From: an uncultured SAR116 cluster alpha proteobacterium
Lineage (GTDB): Bacteria > Pseudomonadota > Alphaproteobacteria > Puniceispirillales > Marisalimonadaceae
Assembly (NCBI GenBank): GCA_902517815.1
Contig: CABYED010000001.1
Span: 248,001 to 312,000, forward strand
Direction of reading: 5' to 3'
DNA: 64,000 nucleotides
A program made the translations under genes and the position numbers. A model generated the notes under the pieces. The model saw only the letters and a list, made by a program, of their open reading frames with translations, did no database searches and was not told the origin of the DNA. The first letter of the stretch is position 1, and every line of letters begins with the position of its first letter. This document shows positions 8,406-15,664 of the stretch, in pieces.

Positions 8406-9093
8406 ATTTAAATCTTTTAATAAAATAAAATTTTTCATCACTCTTTTGTCCAAAAATACAAATATTATTAAAGTTTATCTTACTTAAATTAACTTGTTTT
8501 AAAATGTTTTGAAGAGATTTAAACACGCCATCAATTTCCTCAATATTTAATTTACTGGTAAGAGTTAAGTGAAATTTGAATTCATTAAATACGTAAGGAT
8601 AACCCCACTTATAGAGCATTTTTTTTTGATTTGGGGTTAATTTTTCAGGATTTCTTTTTTTTAATTCATCTTCAGAAAGCTCATCTCTTAAATAATCTAA
8701 TCCCTTTACAAATTTATTAGATACTTCATTTACTTTGAGATTATTAGTAGGAATTAATGCAATGAAATTACCTAATTTTTTAATAATTAGTTCGTCTAAA
8801 TGAAAACTATGTATTTGTTTTGATATTTCACAAACTTTATTTTCAAGATCATTAAAGGTATACCCATCCTTTAATCTAAATGGAGCTTTTATTGTGCCAT
8901 GAAATCCATATTGTTTTGGTGCAAGTACAAATCTAGAAAATTTCTGTAAATTGGGTGAACTTGAAAGATCTGACTTAGTAGTTTCTAAACCTTTATAAGG
9001 ATCCCATCCTAACCAACATTTACCAAACACATCTAGCTCTGAATTTTCTAAAGGTGCATAATATATTGCATATCTTTTATAATATTCTTCCAT
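8386..9093 (-). CDS. DUF1045 phosphonate-operon protein, 2H-phosphoesterase fold
   Basis: A 235-residue protein of the DUF1045 family that is regularly found in phn operons. Two H-x-T-x motifs, H65-G-T-I (within YGFHGTIKAPF) and H175-L-T-L (within FKFHLTLTS), are the paired catalytic signature of 2H phosphoesterases, which open cyclic phosphodiesters. Because phnP is not seen here, this protein is a good candidate for the enzyme that opens 5-phosphoribosyl 1,2-cyclic phosphate; that is inference. It overlaps phnN tail to tail by 20 bp and is divergent from the canonical phnM across 101 nt. Confidence 0.8.
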   Translation of the reverse strand: MEEYYKRYAIYYAPLENSELDVFGKCWLGWDPYKGLETTKSDLSSSPNLQKFSRFVLAPKQYGFHGTIKAPFRLKDGYTFNDLENKVCEISKQIHSFHLDELIIKKLGNFIALIPTNNLKVNEVSNKFVKGLDYLRDELSEDELKKRNPEKLTPNQKKMLYKWGYPYVFNEFKFHLTLTSKLNIEEIDGVFKSLQNILKQVNLSKINFNNICIFGQKSDEKFYFIKRFKFNNLKH

Positions 9094-9153
9094 GAGATTT
9101 ACATATTATAGTTTTGTTTCAATTTAATTAATATATTTTAACTTTTAAAAAAA

Positions 9154-9171
9154 CTGTAATATTAGAGTCAT
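9154..9171 (+). promoter_or_regulatory. Candidate Pho box upstream of phnM-acr3
   Basis: CTGTAATATTAGAGTCAT agrees with the enterobacterial PhoB consensus (CTGTCATAWAWCTGTCAY) at 14 of 18 positions by hand count, including CTGT-ATA and GTCAT in the two half-sites. It lies 23 nt before the phnM ATG. In class II PhoB promoters the box replaces the -35; TATGTA at 9171-9176 could then serve as -10, giving a very short leader with SD AAGGA. AT-rich DNA produces partial matches by chance, so this needs a genome-wide matrix scan. Confidence 0.45.
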
Positions 9172-9194
9172 ATGTATGGAAATTTAAGGATTTC

Positions 9195-10340
9195 ATGTTG
9201 TCTGATGTCATTTTAAATAATGTTAATATTGTAACTGAAGACGAAGTCTTTTTGGGAAGTATTCAATTAAAAGATGGGTTTATTAAAAGGGTCAATAAAG
9301 GAAAAAGCTCTATACCTAGATCTATAGATTGCAATGAAGATTATTTAATACCAGGTTTAGTTGAACTACACACAGATAATTTAGAAAGGCATCTCAAACC
9401 AAGACCTGGTGTAAATTGGCCTATAAATAATGCTCTTACAGCTCACGATGGAGAATTAGCATCTGCAGGTATTACAACTGTTTTCGATGCTTTAAGAGTA
9501 GGATCTATTAACAGAGATGGTGTGCATAGATATGACAAATATGCAAGAGAAACAGCCACCTCTATCAATAACTTATCAAAAGACAAATCTTTTAAGATTG
9601 ATCATTTTATTCATCTAAGAGCTGAAATATGTTCAGAAAATTTAATTCAGGAGTTAGAAGAATTCAACGATCAGGATAAGGTAAAAATAGTTAGTCTGAT
9701 GGATCACACACCAGGCCAAAGACAGTTTCGTGATGTTTCACAGTTCAAAGTTTATTTATCAGGTAAATTTGGTCTTTCGGAATCACAAATTCAACAACAC
9801 TTTTCATACTTAAAAGATCTTCAAAAAATGTTTGGTAAAAAACATAAAATTGAAACAATAAAATTTAGTAAAAGATTAAATGCAGTATTGGCTAGTCATG
9901 ATGATACTACAATTTCTGATGTGGAAGAGAGTTGTTCACAAGGTATAAATTTAGCTGAGTTTCCAACCACTCTTGAAGCAGCAACAAAGTGTAAAAGCAG
10001 TAACATAAAAATAATAATGGGAGCACCAAATTTAGTAAGAGGAGGATCTCATTCAGGTAATGTTTCAGCTCAATCACTTATTGATAAAGACCTTCTAGAT
10101 ATTTTAAGTTCTGATTACGTGCCTTCATCATTGATGATGGCAGCGATAATGTGGGGCATAAAATCTAATAATTTACCCAAAAGTATCGCTGCAGTAACTG
10201 CTAACCCCTGTAAAGTTACAGGCTTAAATGATAGAGGAATGATTAAAGAAGGTTTAAAAGCAGATTTGGTAAGATTAAGTATTAAAAAGGATTTACCAAT
10301 CATTAGAAAAGTATGGGCAAGTGGTCGAGAAGTTGCTTAA
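9195..10340 (+). CDS. phnM: Ribose 1-alkylphosphonate 5-triphosphate diphosphatase PhnM
   Basis: A 381-residue amidohydrolase with the canonical PhnM blocks: GLVELHTDNLERHLKPRPGV near residue 55, DALRVGS, MDHTPGQRQFRD, SHDDTT, EFPTTLEAA, MGAPNLVRGGSHSGN and LSSDYVPSSLM. It removes pyrophosphate from the triphosphate made by PhnGHIL, giving the 5-phosphate substrate of PhnJ. Unusually it is outside the phnGHIJKLN run, in its own unit with the ACR3 gene 7 nt downstream. A more divergent paralog lies at 1389-2603. The start has SD AAGGA and a possible Pho box. Confidence 0.93.
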   Translation: MLSDVILNNVNIVTEDEVFLGSIQLKDGFIKRVNKGKSSIPRSIDCNEDYLIPGLVELHTDNLERHLKPRPGVNWPINNALTAHDGELASAGITTVFDALRVGSINRDGVHRYDKYARETATSINNLSKDKSFKIDHFIHLRAEICSENLIQELEEFNDQDKVKIVSLMDHTPGQRQFRDVSQFKVYLSGKFGLSESQIQQHFSYLKDLQKMFGKKHKIETIKFSKRLNAVLASHDDTTISDVEESCSQGINLAEFPTTLEAATKCKSSNIKIIMGAPNLVRGGSHSGNVSAQSLIDKDLLDILSSDYVPSSLMMAAIMWGIKSNNLPKSIAAVTANPCKVTGLNDRGMIKEGLKADLVRLSIKKDLPIIRKVWASGREVA

Positions 10341-10347
10341 ATAAAAG

Positions 10348-11394
10348 ATGTATCCAAAACATAAAAAATTAAATCTATCATTTTTAGATAAATACCTAAC
10401 TTTATGGATTTTTCTTGCAATGATTATAGGTATAGTTATTGGTAATGTTTTTCTAAATATGCCTAAATTTCTTGATTCAATAACTTACAGTAATACAAAT
10501 ATTCCTATTGCAATAGGGCTTATTTTAATGATGTATCCACCTTTAGCAAAAGTAAAATATGAAAAAATAATTGAAGTTTTTAAAGATAAGAAAGTCTTAG
10601 CTTTGTCTTTATTTCAAAATTGGATAATAGGCCCTGCATTAATGTTTTTTTTAGCTCTTACTTTTCTTTCTGATAAGCCTGAATATATGACTGGTGTCAT
10701 ACTAATTGGTCTAGCTAGATGTATAGCAATGGTTCTTGTTTGGAATGAGTTGGCTAGAGGAAGTTCAGAATATGTAGCAGGATTAGTTGCCTTTAATTCA
10801 ATTTTTCAGATTATATTCTTCGCGCCTTATGCGTGGTTTTTTTTAAAAATTTTGCCGGAATTTTTTGGATATGGTGGACAAATTATTGATATCTCCATAT
10901 TATACATCTCCAAAATTGTTCTAATTTATCTTGGTATTCCATTTTTAGCAGGTTTTGTGACAAGATCATTATTAGTTAAAAGATATGGTGAAGAATGGTA
11001 CGTGAACAATTTTCTTCCTAGAATAAGTCCTATTACTTTAATTGCGCTGTTATTTACAATAATTATTATGTTTACTCTAAAAGGAAATGAAATTTTGAAA
11101 CTGCCTTTGGATGTTTTAACAATATCAATTCCTCTAATCATATATTTTCTAATTATGTTTTTTATTAGTTTTGGTATCAGCAGGTTTGCAAATATTAATT
11201 ATCCAACGGCTACTTCTTTATCATTCACAGCAGCTTCAAATAATTTTGAATTAGCTATTGCAGTTTCAATTGCCACTTTTGGCCTTGCATCAAAAGAGGC
11301 TTTCGCAACTGTTATTGGTCCTCTTGTTGAAGTGCCTATACTAATATTACTAGTTTCCGTTGCTTTAAAATTTAAAGAAAAATATTTCAAATAG
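10348..11394 (+). CDS. arsB: ACR3-family arsenite efflux transporter
   Basis: A 348-residue membrane protein with about ten hydrophobic segments. The stretch [15 protein letters not shown] (C125) carries the conserved catalytic cysteine of ACR3 arsenite/H+ antiporters, and the [17 protein letters not shown] and PLVEVPILI blocks are family hallmarks. It exports As(III). Its gene follows phnM by 7 nt, so it is cotranscribed with phosphonate genes. No arsR or arsC is visible. Phosphorus-starved cells take up arsenate through phosphate transporters, which explains placing an arsenite exporter under phosphorus control. The symbol arsB is commonly used for ACR3 but the protein is not of the NhaD-like ArsB family. 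Confidence 0.88.
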   Translation: MYPKHKKLNLSFLDKYLTLWIFLAMIIGIVIGNVFLNMPKFLDSITYSNTNIPIAIGLILMMYPPLAKVKYEKIIEVFKDKKVLALSLFQNWIIGPALMFFLALTFLSDKPEYMTGVILIGLARCIAMVLVWNELARGSSEYVAGLVAFNSIFQIIFFAPYAWFFLKILPEFFGYGGQIIDISILYISKIVLIYLGIPFLAGFVTRSLLVKRYGEEWYVNNFLPRISPITLIALLFTIIIMFTLKGNEILKLPLDVLTISIPLIIYFLIMFFISFGISRFANINYPTATSLSFTAASNNFELAIAVSIATFGLASKEAFATVIGPLVEVPILILLVSVALKFKEKYFK

Positions 11395-11441
11395 ACTTAA
11401 AATTACTAACTATACTACAGCGTAATCTTAGCTCAATTTAA

Positions 11442-11459
11442 ACTTCATTAAATTGTAAT
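11442..11459 (+). promoter_or_regulatory. Weak Pho-box-like sequence before the choice-of-anchor I gene
   Basis: The stretch around TTCATTAAATTGTAAT agrees with the Pho consensus at about 12 of 18 positions (TCAT, the A/T spacer, TGT and AT), roughly 60 nt before the chosen start codon. The first half-site lacks CTG. I list it only because the neighbouring genes are phosphorus genes; by itself it is weak in AT-rich DNA. Confidence 0.2.
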
Positions 11460-11519
11460 ATTAAAATAACAATTCAGTAAAAAAAGTTAGGCATGTTCAT
11501 ATTAAAAATGGAGAAATTT

Positions 11520-13013
11520 ATGTTTAATAAAAATATGTTAAAAATTTTAGTAACTTCTTCAGTTATTATACTTACAAGTTCAATTTCTACAAAGGCCATG
11601 GAAATTAATCAAATATCATCCTTTCAAATTGGAAAAGGTGAAGGTTACGCAGAAATGATACGTTATCACTCCCAATCTAAAAGTCTTTTAGTTACAGCTT
11701 CTGAAACTGGCACTATAGAAAGAATTTCAATAAGTGATCCTTTCAATTTAAAAAAAATAGCACCTTTTGATTTGTCAGGTGGTAATGTTACAGCAGTAGC
11801 GGTTCATAAAGATTTAATTGCAGCGTCGATAAAAGAAAAAAAAGCAGATGCCCCAGGTAATGTTCAAATATTCAATAATAATGGGAAAAAATTGGCCGAG
11901 TATAAAACTGGAGCTTTGCCTGATAATATTGCATTCTCACCTGATGGTAGATATTTATTAACTGCTAATGAAGGTGAACCCTCTGATGATTACAAAATTG
12001 ATCCAGAAGGTAGTTTTACACTTATAGATTTGTCTAGCGGTGTACAAAATGCAAATGTTAAGCAGATAACGCTTAATAATATTAAAATGCCAGCAGGTGC
12101 AAGGATTATTAAACCAGGTTCAAGTTTTGCAGAAGATGCTGAACCAGAATATATAACATTTGCTCCAGACGGTAAAAAGGCTTATGCAACTCTTCAAGAA
12201 AACAATGCCATAGCTACAATTGATATAGCTTCTGCAAAGGTTATTAATGTGAGTGGACTTGGGTTCAAAAACGTATCTAGAACTTCTCATGATGTATCAA
12301 ATAAGGATGGTGGAATAAATATGAAACGATGGCCAGTTTTGATGATGTATCAGCCAGATGCAATCGTATCCTATGAGACAAAAGGAAGCACATATTTAGT
12401 TACAGCAAATGAAGGTGACGCTAAAGACTACGATGGTTTTTCTGAGGAAACTCGCGTTGGCAAATTAAAACTTGATAAAACTATGTTTCCAAATGCTAAT
12501 GAGTTACAAAAGAAAGAAAACCTTGGACGCTTAAAAACCACAAAAACACTTGGTGACACTGACGGCGATGGAGATCATGATATAATATATGCCTATGGCG
12601 GAAGATCATTTTCCATTTGGAAAGATGATGGGACTCTAGTTTTTGACAGTGGAAACGCATTCGAAAACATAATTTCGAAGCGTTCTCCAGAAATGTTTAA
12701 TGCTAATGGTCCTACCAAAATTGATGATCGTTCAGATGACAAAGGTCCAGAGCCTGAGGCTCTTGCAATAGGCAAGATTAATGGAAGAACATACGCATTT
12801 ATAGGAATGGAGAGAAATAACGCTATCTTTACATATGACATTACGCTGCCATCTGACCCACATATGGTGAGTTATATAATGCCTAATGAAAATCACAATT
12901 CTCCCGAGGGATTAGAATTTATCCCGTCAAGTGTTAGTCCTACCGGAAAACCTCTACTTGCTGTTGCATATGAAATGACAGGTACAATTGGTCTCTATGA
13001 AATTAATAATTAG
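11520..13013 (+). CDS. Secreted choice-of-anchor I family protein (beta-propeller-like)
   Basis: About 497 residues from the ATG at 11520, chosen because GGAG lies 6 nt upstream and because the protein then begins MFNKNMLKILVTSSVIIL..., a clear signal peptide ending near STKA. In-frame ATGs at 11493 and 11508 are possible. The body has propeller-like strands (YLLTANEGEPSDDY, YLVTANEGDAKDYDG) and the acidic loop DTDGDGDHD, a Ca-binding pattern typical of choice-of-anchor I proteins. Some relatives are annotated as atypical alkaline phosphatases, so an extracytoplasmic role in phosphoester use is possible, but no phosphatase active site is demonstrated here. It lies 125 nt after the ACR3 gene. 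Confidence 0.7.
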   Translation: MFNKNMLKILVTSSVIILTSSISTKAMEINQISSFQIGKGEGYAEMIRYHSQSKSLLVTASETGTIERISISDPFNLKKIAPFDLSGGNVTAVAVHKDLIAASIKEKKADAPGNVQIFNNNGKKLAEYKTGALPDNIAFSPDGRYLLTANEGEPSDDYKIDPEGSFTLIDLSSGVQNANVKQITLNNIKMPAGARIIKPGSSFAEDAEPEYITFAPDGKKAYATLQENNAIATIDIASAKVINVSGLGFKNVSRTSHDVSNKDGGINMKRWPVLMMYQPDAIVSYETKGSTYLVTANEGDAKDYDGFSEETRVGKLKLDKTMFPNANELQKKENLGRLKTTKTLGDTDGDGDHDIIYAYGGRSFSIWKDDGTLVFDSGNAFENIISKRSPEMFNANGPTKIDDRSDDKGPEPEALAIGKINGRTYAFIGMERNNAIFTYDITLPSDPHMVSYIMPNENHNSPEGLEFIPSSVSPTGKPLLAVAYEMTGTIGLYEINN

Positions 13014-13036
13014 ATTATTAAATTTTATCCTATTTT

Positions 13037-13072
13037 ATTTGGTCAGGAATAATTTTAAATTTCTGACCAAAT
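13037..13072 (+). terminator. Hairpin after the choice-of-anchor I gene
   Basis: A perfect 10-bp inverted repeat, ATTTGGTCAG and CTGACCAAAT, with a 16-nt AT-rich loop lies 24 nt after the stop codon. There is only a short T-run (AATTTT) afterwards, so it may be a terminator or an mRNA-stabilising 3' hairpin. Confidence 0.5.
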
Positions 13073-13313
13073 AATTTTAAAGAAGAATTTTAATGGCCGT
13101 AATTAATTATATTATTTGAAGTAATTTAATTTTAGAGTTAAGAAACAAAAATTTGGATTTTAAATTTTTTAATCTTGATTGTATGTATTTGGGTATCAAA
13201 ACACCTTGCATCCAAAACTTGGAATTTATTTCGGCTAATTTTTTAAATATTATGCCTTATTTAGGCTTTTCAATCTTATTTGCTGCATACGCAACTGCAA
13301 CTATCCTCAAAAA
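13073..13313. other. Intergenic remainder, no convincing gene
   Basis: This AT-rich stretch completes a 300-nt gap between genes. An in-frame ATG at 13183 opens a 44-codon frame to 13317 whose product ends PYLGFSILFAAYATATILKN, hydrophobic and using somewhat less AT-rich codons than the surroundings. It could be the decayed tail of a membrane protein gene. I see no SD and no homology I can name, so it is not called as a gene. Confidence 0.3.
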
Positions 13314-13607
13314 CTAGTATTCGACTAGATTTCCAGTCAAGGGAATTGAGTGTCTATCTTCTTCGTTATACTCTAAAAGAAGATGTCTTTGAGTATCTAA
13401 CCAATTAACACCTCTGGTTGAGCTTTCAGATAACTCAGTTTCTGTTCTTAAAACTATAGCTATCACTTCATCCGACGTAGTCATTAAATAATGAGTAGGC
13501 GGTTTTGACAATGCCCTTTCTTTCGAACGTTCTTTTACATTTGTTAAAAATTCGTCAAAACATTCAGGTTTAGGTCTGAATCTAATTATGGATATTTTTG
13601 TTTTCAT
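13314..13607 (-). CDS. Small protein of unknown function
   Basis: A 97-residue protein if started at the ATG at 13607 (MKTKISIIRFRPKPECFDEF...). The frame is open further upstream to 13718 but that extension overlaps the next gene and is lysine/isoleucine-rich low-complexity sequence, so I reject it. The pattern of a short strand, an amphipathic helix (FDEFLTNVKERSKE) and a second strand (DEVIAIVL) is compatible with a dimeric alpha-beta barrel such as antibiotic biosynthesis monooxygenase-like or stress-responsive proteins. That is a fold guess only. It lies behind the SnoaL-like gene and probably shares its transcript. Confidence 0.55.
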   Translation of the reverse strand: MKTKISIIRFRPKPECFDEFLTNVKERSKERALSKPPTHYLMTTSDEVIAIVLRTETELSESSTRGVNWLDTQRHLLLEYNEEDRHSIPLTGNLVEY

Positions 13608-13698
13608 AGTTTTAATCTTTCTAATCAAAATTGGAAGTTCAATAATCTCATTTTTAAATTTTATAAAAGGATTTTTAATTATTTTAAAATTCAATGAT

Positions 13699-14025
13699 TT
13701 ATTTTGGAACTTTCCCATAAATATGTTTGACTATTTTACCATCTTGAATGTGATCAATTTCAAGATATGTAAAATTAGGATCAAATCCATCTACTGTCTT
13801 AACAACAGTGTTGGGTGTTTCTAATACGCATTGAATTATAGGTTCACTTACCCATTTCACGTCTTTAACCATATTTACAAATTCATCGTAGCTTTTAACT
13901 TTATTGCCCATACTTGATTTATGTATGGACTCACAGTGTAAATCTTTTGAAAAAAGTTCAATAAATGGTTGCAAGTCACCTTCATAATGTTTTATGAAAG
14001 CCGCTTTTATAGTTTCAAAATTCAT
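13699..14025 (-). CDS. SnoaL-like / NTF2-fold protein
   Basis: A 108-residue protein starting MNFETIKAAFIKHYEGDLQPFIELFSKDL, which matches the entry helices of NTF2-fold SnoaL-like proteins (a helix pair followed by a curved sheet with YDEFVNMVKDVKWV and HIQDGKIVKHIYG). Members include polyketide cyclases, isomerases and small ligand binders, so the reaction cannot be named. Its upstream region carries a Pho-box-like site at 14128-14145 on the same strand, suggesting a link to phosphorus stress. The 97-residue gene follows on the same strand. Confidence 0.6.
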   Translation of the reverse strand: MNFETIKAAFIKHYEGDLQPFIELFSKDLHCESIHKSSMGNKVKSYDEFVNMVKDVKWVSEPIIQCVLETPNTVVKTVDGFDPNFTYLEIDHIQDGKIVKHIYGKVPK

Positions 14026-14127
14026 GTTTTCGCCTCATAAAAATATTATATTAATAATTAATCATTAAATAAATTTTACATTTATATTAAATTAACTTTA
14101 CATCTTATTAGTGAAATTTGATTAAAA

Positions 14128-14145
14128 ATGACAGGTTAAATACTG
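14128..14145 (-). promoter_or_regulatory. Candidate Pho box upstream of the SnoaL-like gene
   Basis: Read on the minus strand the site is CAGTATTTAACCTGTCAT. The second half CTGTCAT is a perfect consensus half-site, and the whole matches about 13 of 18 consensus positions by hand count. It lies about 100 nt before the start codon at 14025, leaving room for a -10 and a leader of some 75 nt. Confidence 0.35.
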
Positions 14146-14167
14146 TGATCAAAATTGATTATAAGTG

Positions 14168-14229
14168 TCTAACTATGTGGCTAACTGCAAACAAAAACCT
14201 ATATATACAGGCAAAATGGGGCAAAAATG
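14168..14229 (+). repeat. Short direct repeats beside the tRNA fragment
   Basis: CTAACT occurs twice (14169-14187 in TCTAACTA and GCTAACTG), and GGCAAAATG is followed at once by GGGCAAAAATG (14210-14229), immediately before the tRNA fragment. Paired short repeats next to a partial tRNA are compatible with integrase core or arm binding sites. They are short enough to be coincidental. Confidence 0.3.
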
Positions 14230-14279
14230 TCAGGCTCATAACCTGAAGGTCGTAGGTTCAAATCCTACTCCCGCAACCA
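14229..14279 (+). pseudogene. 3' fragment of a tRNA-Met (anticodon CAT), probable attachment-site scar
   Basis: The sequence holds a complete anticodon arm (TCAGG, loop CTCATAA, CCTGA; anticodon CAT at 14237-14239), a variable loop, a complete T arm (GTAGG, TTCAAAT, CCTAC), the 3' acceptor strand TCCCGCA, discriminator A and an encoded CCA. It reads like the 3' two-thirds of an alphaproteobacterial initiator tRNA. The partner acceptor strand TGCGGGA and the D arm are absent from the upstream 200 nt, so it is not a functional tRNA. Integrase-mediated insertion into the 3' end of a tRNA leaves exactly such a fragment at the far end of the element. Confidence 0.8.
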
Positions 14280-14310
14280 ACTATATCAATAAAGTCAATG
14301 CCTTGGATCA

Positions 14311-14340
14311 CCCTAAAAGACTTCGGTTTTTGGGTTTTTT
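14311..14340 (+). terminator. Rho-independent terminator behind the tRNA fragment
   Basis: CCCTAAAAGAC, a TTCG tetraloop, and GTTTTTGGG are followed by TTTTTT. The stem has three G-C pairs at its base and two small mismatches or bulges. Its position 31 nt after the encoded CCA is what one expects for the native terminator of the original tRNA gene. Confidence 0.8.
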
Positions 14341-14456
14341 GTGTTTGAAGCCTGATAACGATTACAGAGTGATAAATAAAGTAATAAATGTTCGTCAGGT
14401 AAAGTTCTCTTTTTCTCAATAATTAATAAAACCATCACTAAGATTATTAAATTATA

Positions 14457-14786
14457 TTAAACAGGAGTAGTCATTTTTATTAGAGCTGATGTTGCTTCAG
14501 ACTCATAATTATAAACAAAAACACCTGCATATTGATTTTCTTTAAACACAAAAGTTTGTTTAAGTTCTTGAATAAACTCACTAGACTCTTGTTCAAATTT
14601 TTTTAATTTATCAATAGTATTAAATTTTATAAAAATTGATAAATCACCTTCTTTACCGATCATTATATTCAAAGATTGAAAATGATATTTAGTAATTTTT
14701 TTTCCAAGATTATCCGAACAAAAAGAAGCCGCAACTTTAGCTTCAGTAACTGATGGAAATTTATATTGAAAGACTTTTGCGTACAT
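14457..14786 (-). CDS. Protein of unknown function (109 aa)
   Basis: Not recognised. The 109-residue protein starts MYAKVFQYKFPSVTEAKVAASF and alternates strands and helices: strand 1-8, helix 13-25, strand around 43-53 (IMIGKEGDLSIFIKF), helix 56-75 (DKLKKFEQESSEFIQELKQ), then VFKENQYAGVFVYNYE. A ferredoxin-like or dimeric barrel fold is compatible. It starts 14 nt after the GAF-protein gene ends, so it is probably the last gene of the ppk-ppx-GAF transcript. Confidence 0.55.
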   Translation of the reverse strand: MYAKVFQYKFPSVTEAKVAASFCSDNLGKKITKYHFQSLNIMIGKEGDLSIFIKFNTIDKLKKFEQESSEFIQELKQTFVFKENQYAGVFVYNYESEATSALIKMTTPV

Positions 14787-14800
14787 GATCTACCTACTAA

Positions 14801-15619
14801 TTACAATTCATCTAACATTTCTAAAAGGTCATTAGCTTGTTTGCCTTCAAGTTTAATGTTTTTCATTATCTTTGTGTGTAACCCCATTTTATCTTGGATT
14901 ATTTTTCCTTTTTCTGTAACTTCTAACTTTAAATTTTCATTAATTTTCAATAATCCATTATCAGAGAGTATTTCTTCAAAATCTTTTGATATTTCCATTT
15001 TATTGCAAGCATGAATAAAATTTTTAAATATTATTATATCGCTTAAACCTGTTTCTTGATAAAAAATTTCTATAGCATTTATCAATCTATCAGAAGTTAA
15101 TAGTTTTTGATCAGTCATTACATCTATCTGGTGAGCAGCTTTTTTTATTAGTTTTTCTACTAAATCAATTTTATTTTGAGACAACTCTATTATTTTGGAA
15201 AAAGTCATCATGCAAACTATACCAAGTGCGTAATTGTTTTGGTCTATAATAGGAAAACCTATGTAACTTTTTACACCCTTTTCATTACTGTGAGTTTTGG
15301 TTATTTCATGTTTTGTAACATCAAAGGCAACTAATGGTTTAGTATCTAGTAAAACATGAGCACAAACACTTCCATCTTTAGGTCTGCGTCTACTTAAATT
15401 TTGTGTTTTTTCTTGTTCAGGCTGAATTTCTGCTAAATAACATCTTTCTTTACTATCAAACAATTGAAATAAAACAGCTTCATAACCAGTTATTTCTTTA
15501 GCCAATTCACAGTAAATATTAAATAGGCTTGCTTGATTGGAATCTATTAGACCAGTTCTCTCAACTGCTTCTGCTCTTCTTTCTTCATTATCAGGTAATT
15601 GTGCTGATATAAAACTCAT
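14801..15619 (-). CDS. GAF-domain protein
   Basis: A 272-residue soluble protein. The N-terminal 170 residues form a GAF domain (LFNIYCELAKEITGYEAVLFQLFD, GSVCAHVLL, KSYIGFPIIDQNNYALGIVCMM), followed by a helical segment (residues 170-272) with no kinase, GGDEF or HTH signature. GAF domains sense small molecules or redox state. Its gene lies 45 nt downstream of ppx on the same strand, so a sensor role connected to polyphosphate status is possible but unproven. Confidence 0.75.
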   Translation of the reverse strand: MSFISAQLPDNEERRAEAVERTGLIDSNQASLFNIYCELAKEITGYEAVLFQLFDSKERCYLAEIQPEQEKTQNLSRRRPKDGSVCAHVLLDTKPLVAFDVTKHEITKTHSNEKGVKSYIGFPIIDQNNYALGIVCMMTFSKIIELSQNKIDLVEKLIKKAAHQIDVMTDQKLLTSDRLINAIEIFYQETGLSDIIIFKNFIHACNKMEISKDFEEILSDNGLLKINENLKLEVTEKGKIIQDKMGLHTKIMKNIKLEGKQANDLLEMLDEL

Positions 15620-15664
15620 CTTTTCTCTACCTTTTTATAAAATTAAAAATCACATTAAGAATTA

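Larger units (their letters stand above)
14026..14456. other. 431-nt gene-free stretch around the tRNA fragment
   Basis: Between the SnoaL-like gene and the small unknown gene at 14457 there is no convincing coding sequence. The stretch holds the Pho-box-like site, the short repeats, the tRNA fragment and a terminator, each listed separately. An 85-codon frame spanning the tRNA fragment is the usual spurious frame seen over tRNA genes. No integrase remnant was recognised. Confidence 0.7.

Noticed and set aside
13183..13317. 44-codon frame in the gap before 13314
   Set aside because: No SD and no recognisable family; at most a decayed fragment of a membrane protein gene.
13608..13718. N-terminal extension of the 97-aa protein
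   Set aside because: The extension overlaps the SnoaL-like gene and is low-complexity Lys/Ile/Asn sequence; the ATG at 13607 gives a normal domain.
14160..14279. Functional tRNA-Met gene
   Set aside because: The 5' acceptor strand TGCGGGA and D arm are missing from the upstream sequence; only the 3' part is present.
14165..14422. 85-codon plus-strand frame across the tRNA fragment
   Set aside because: Its residues QAHNLKVVGSNPTPATN are the translation of a tRNA T arm and acceptor, a well-known spurious frame.
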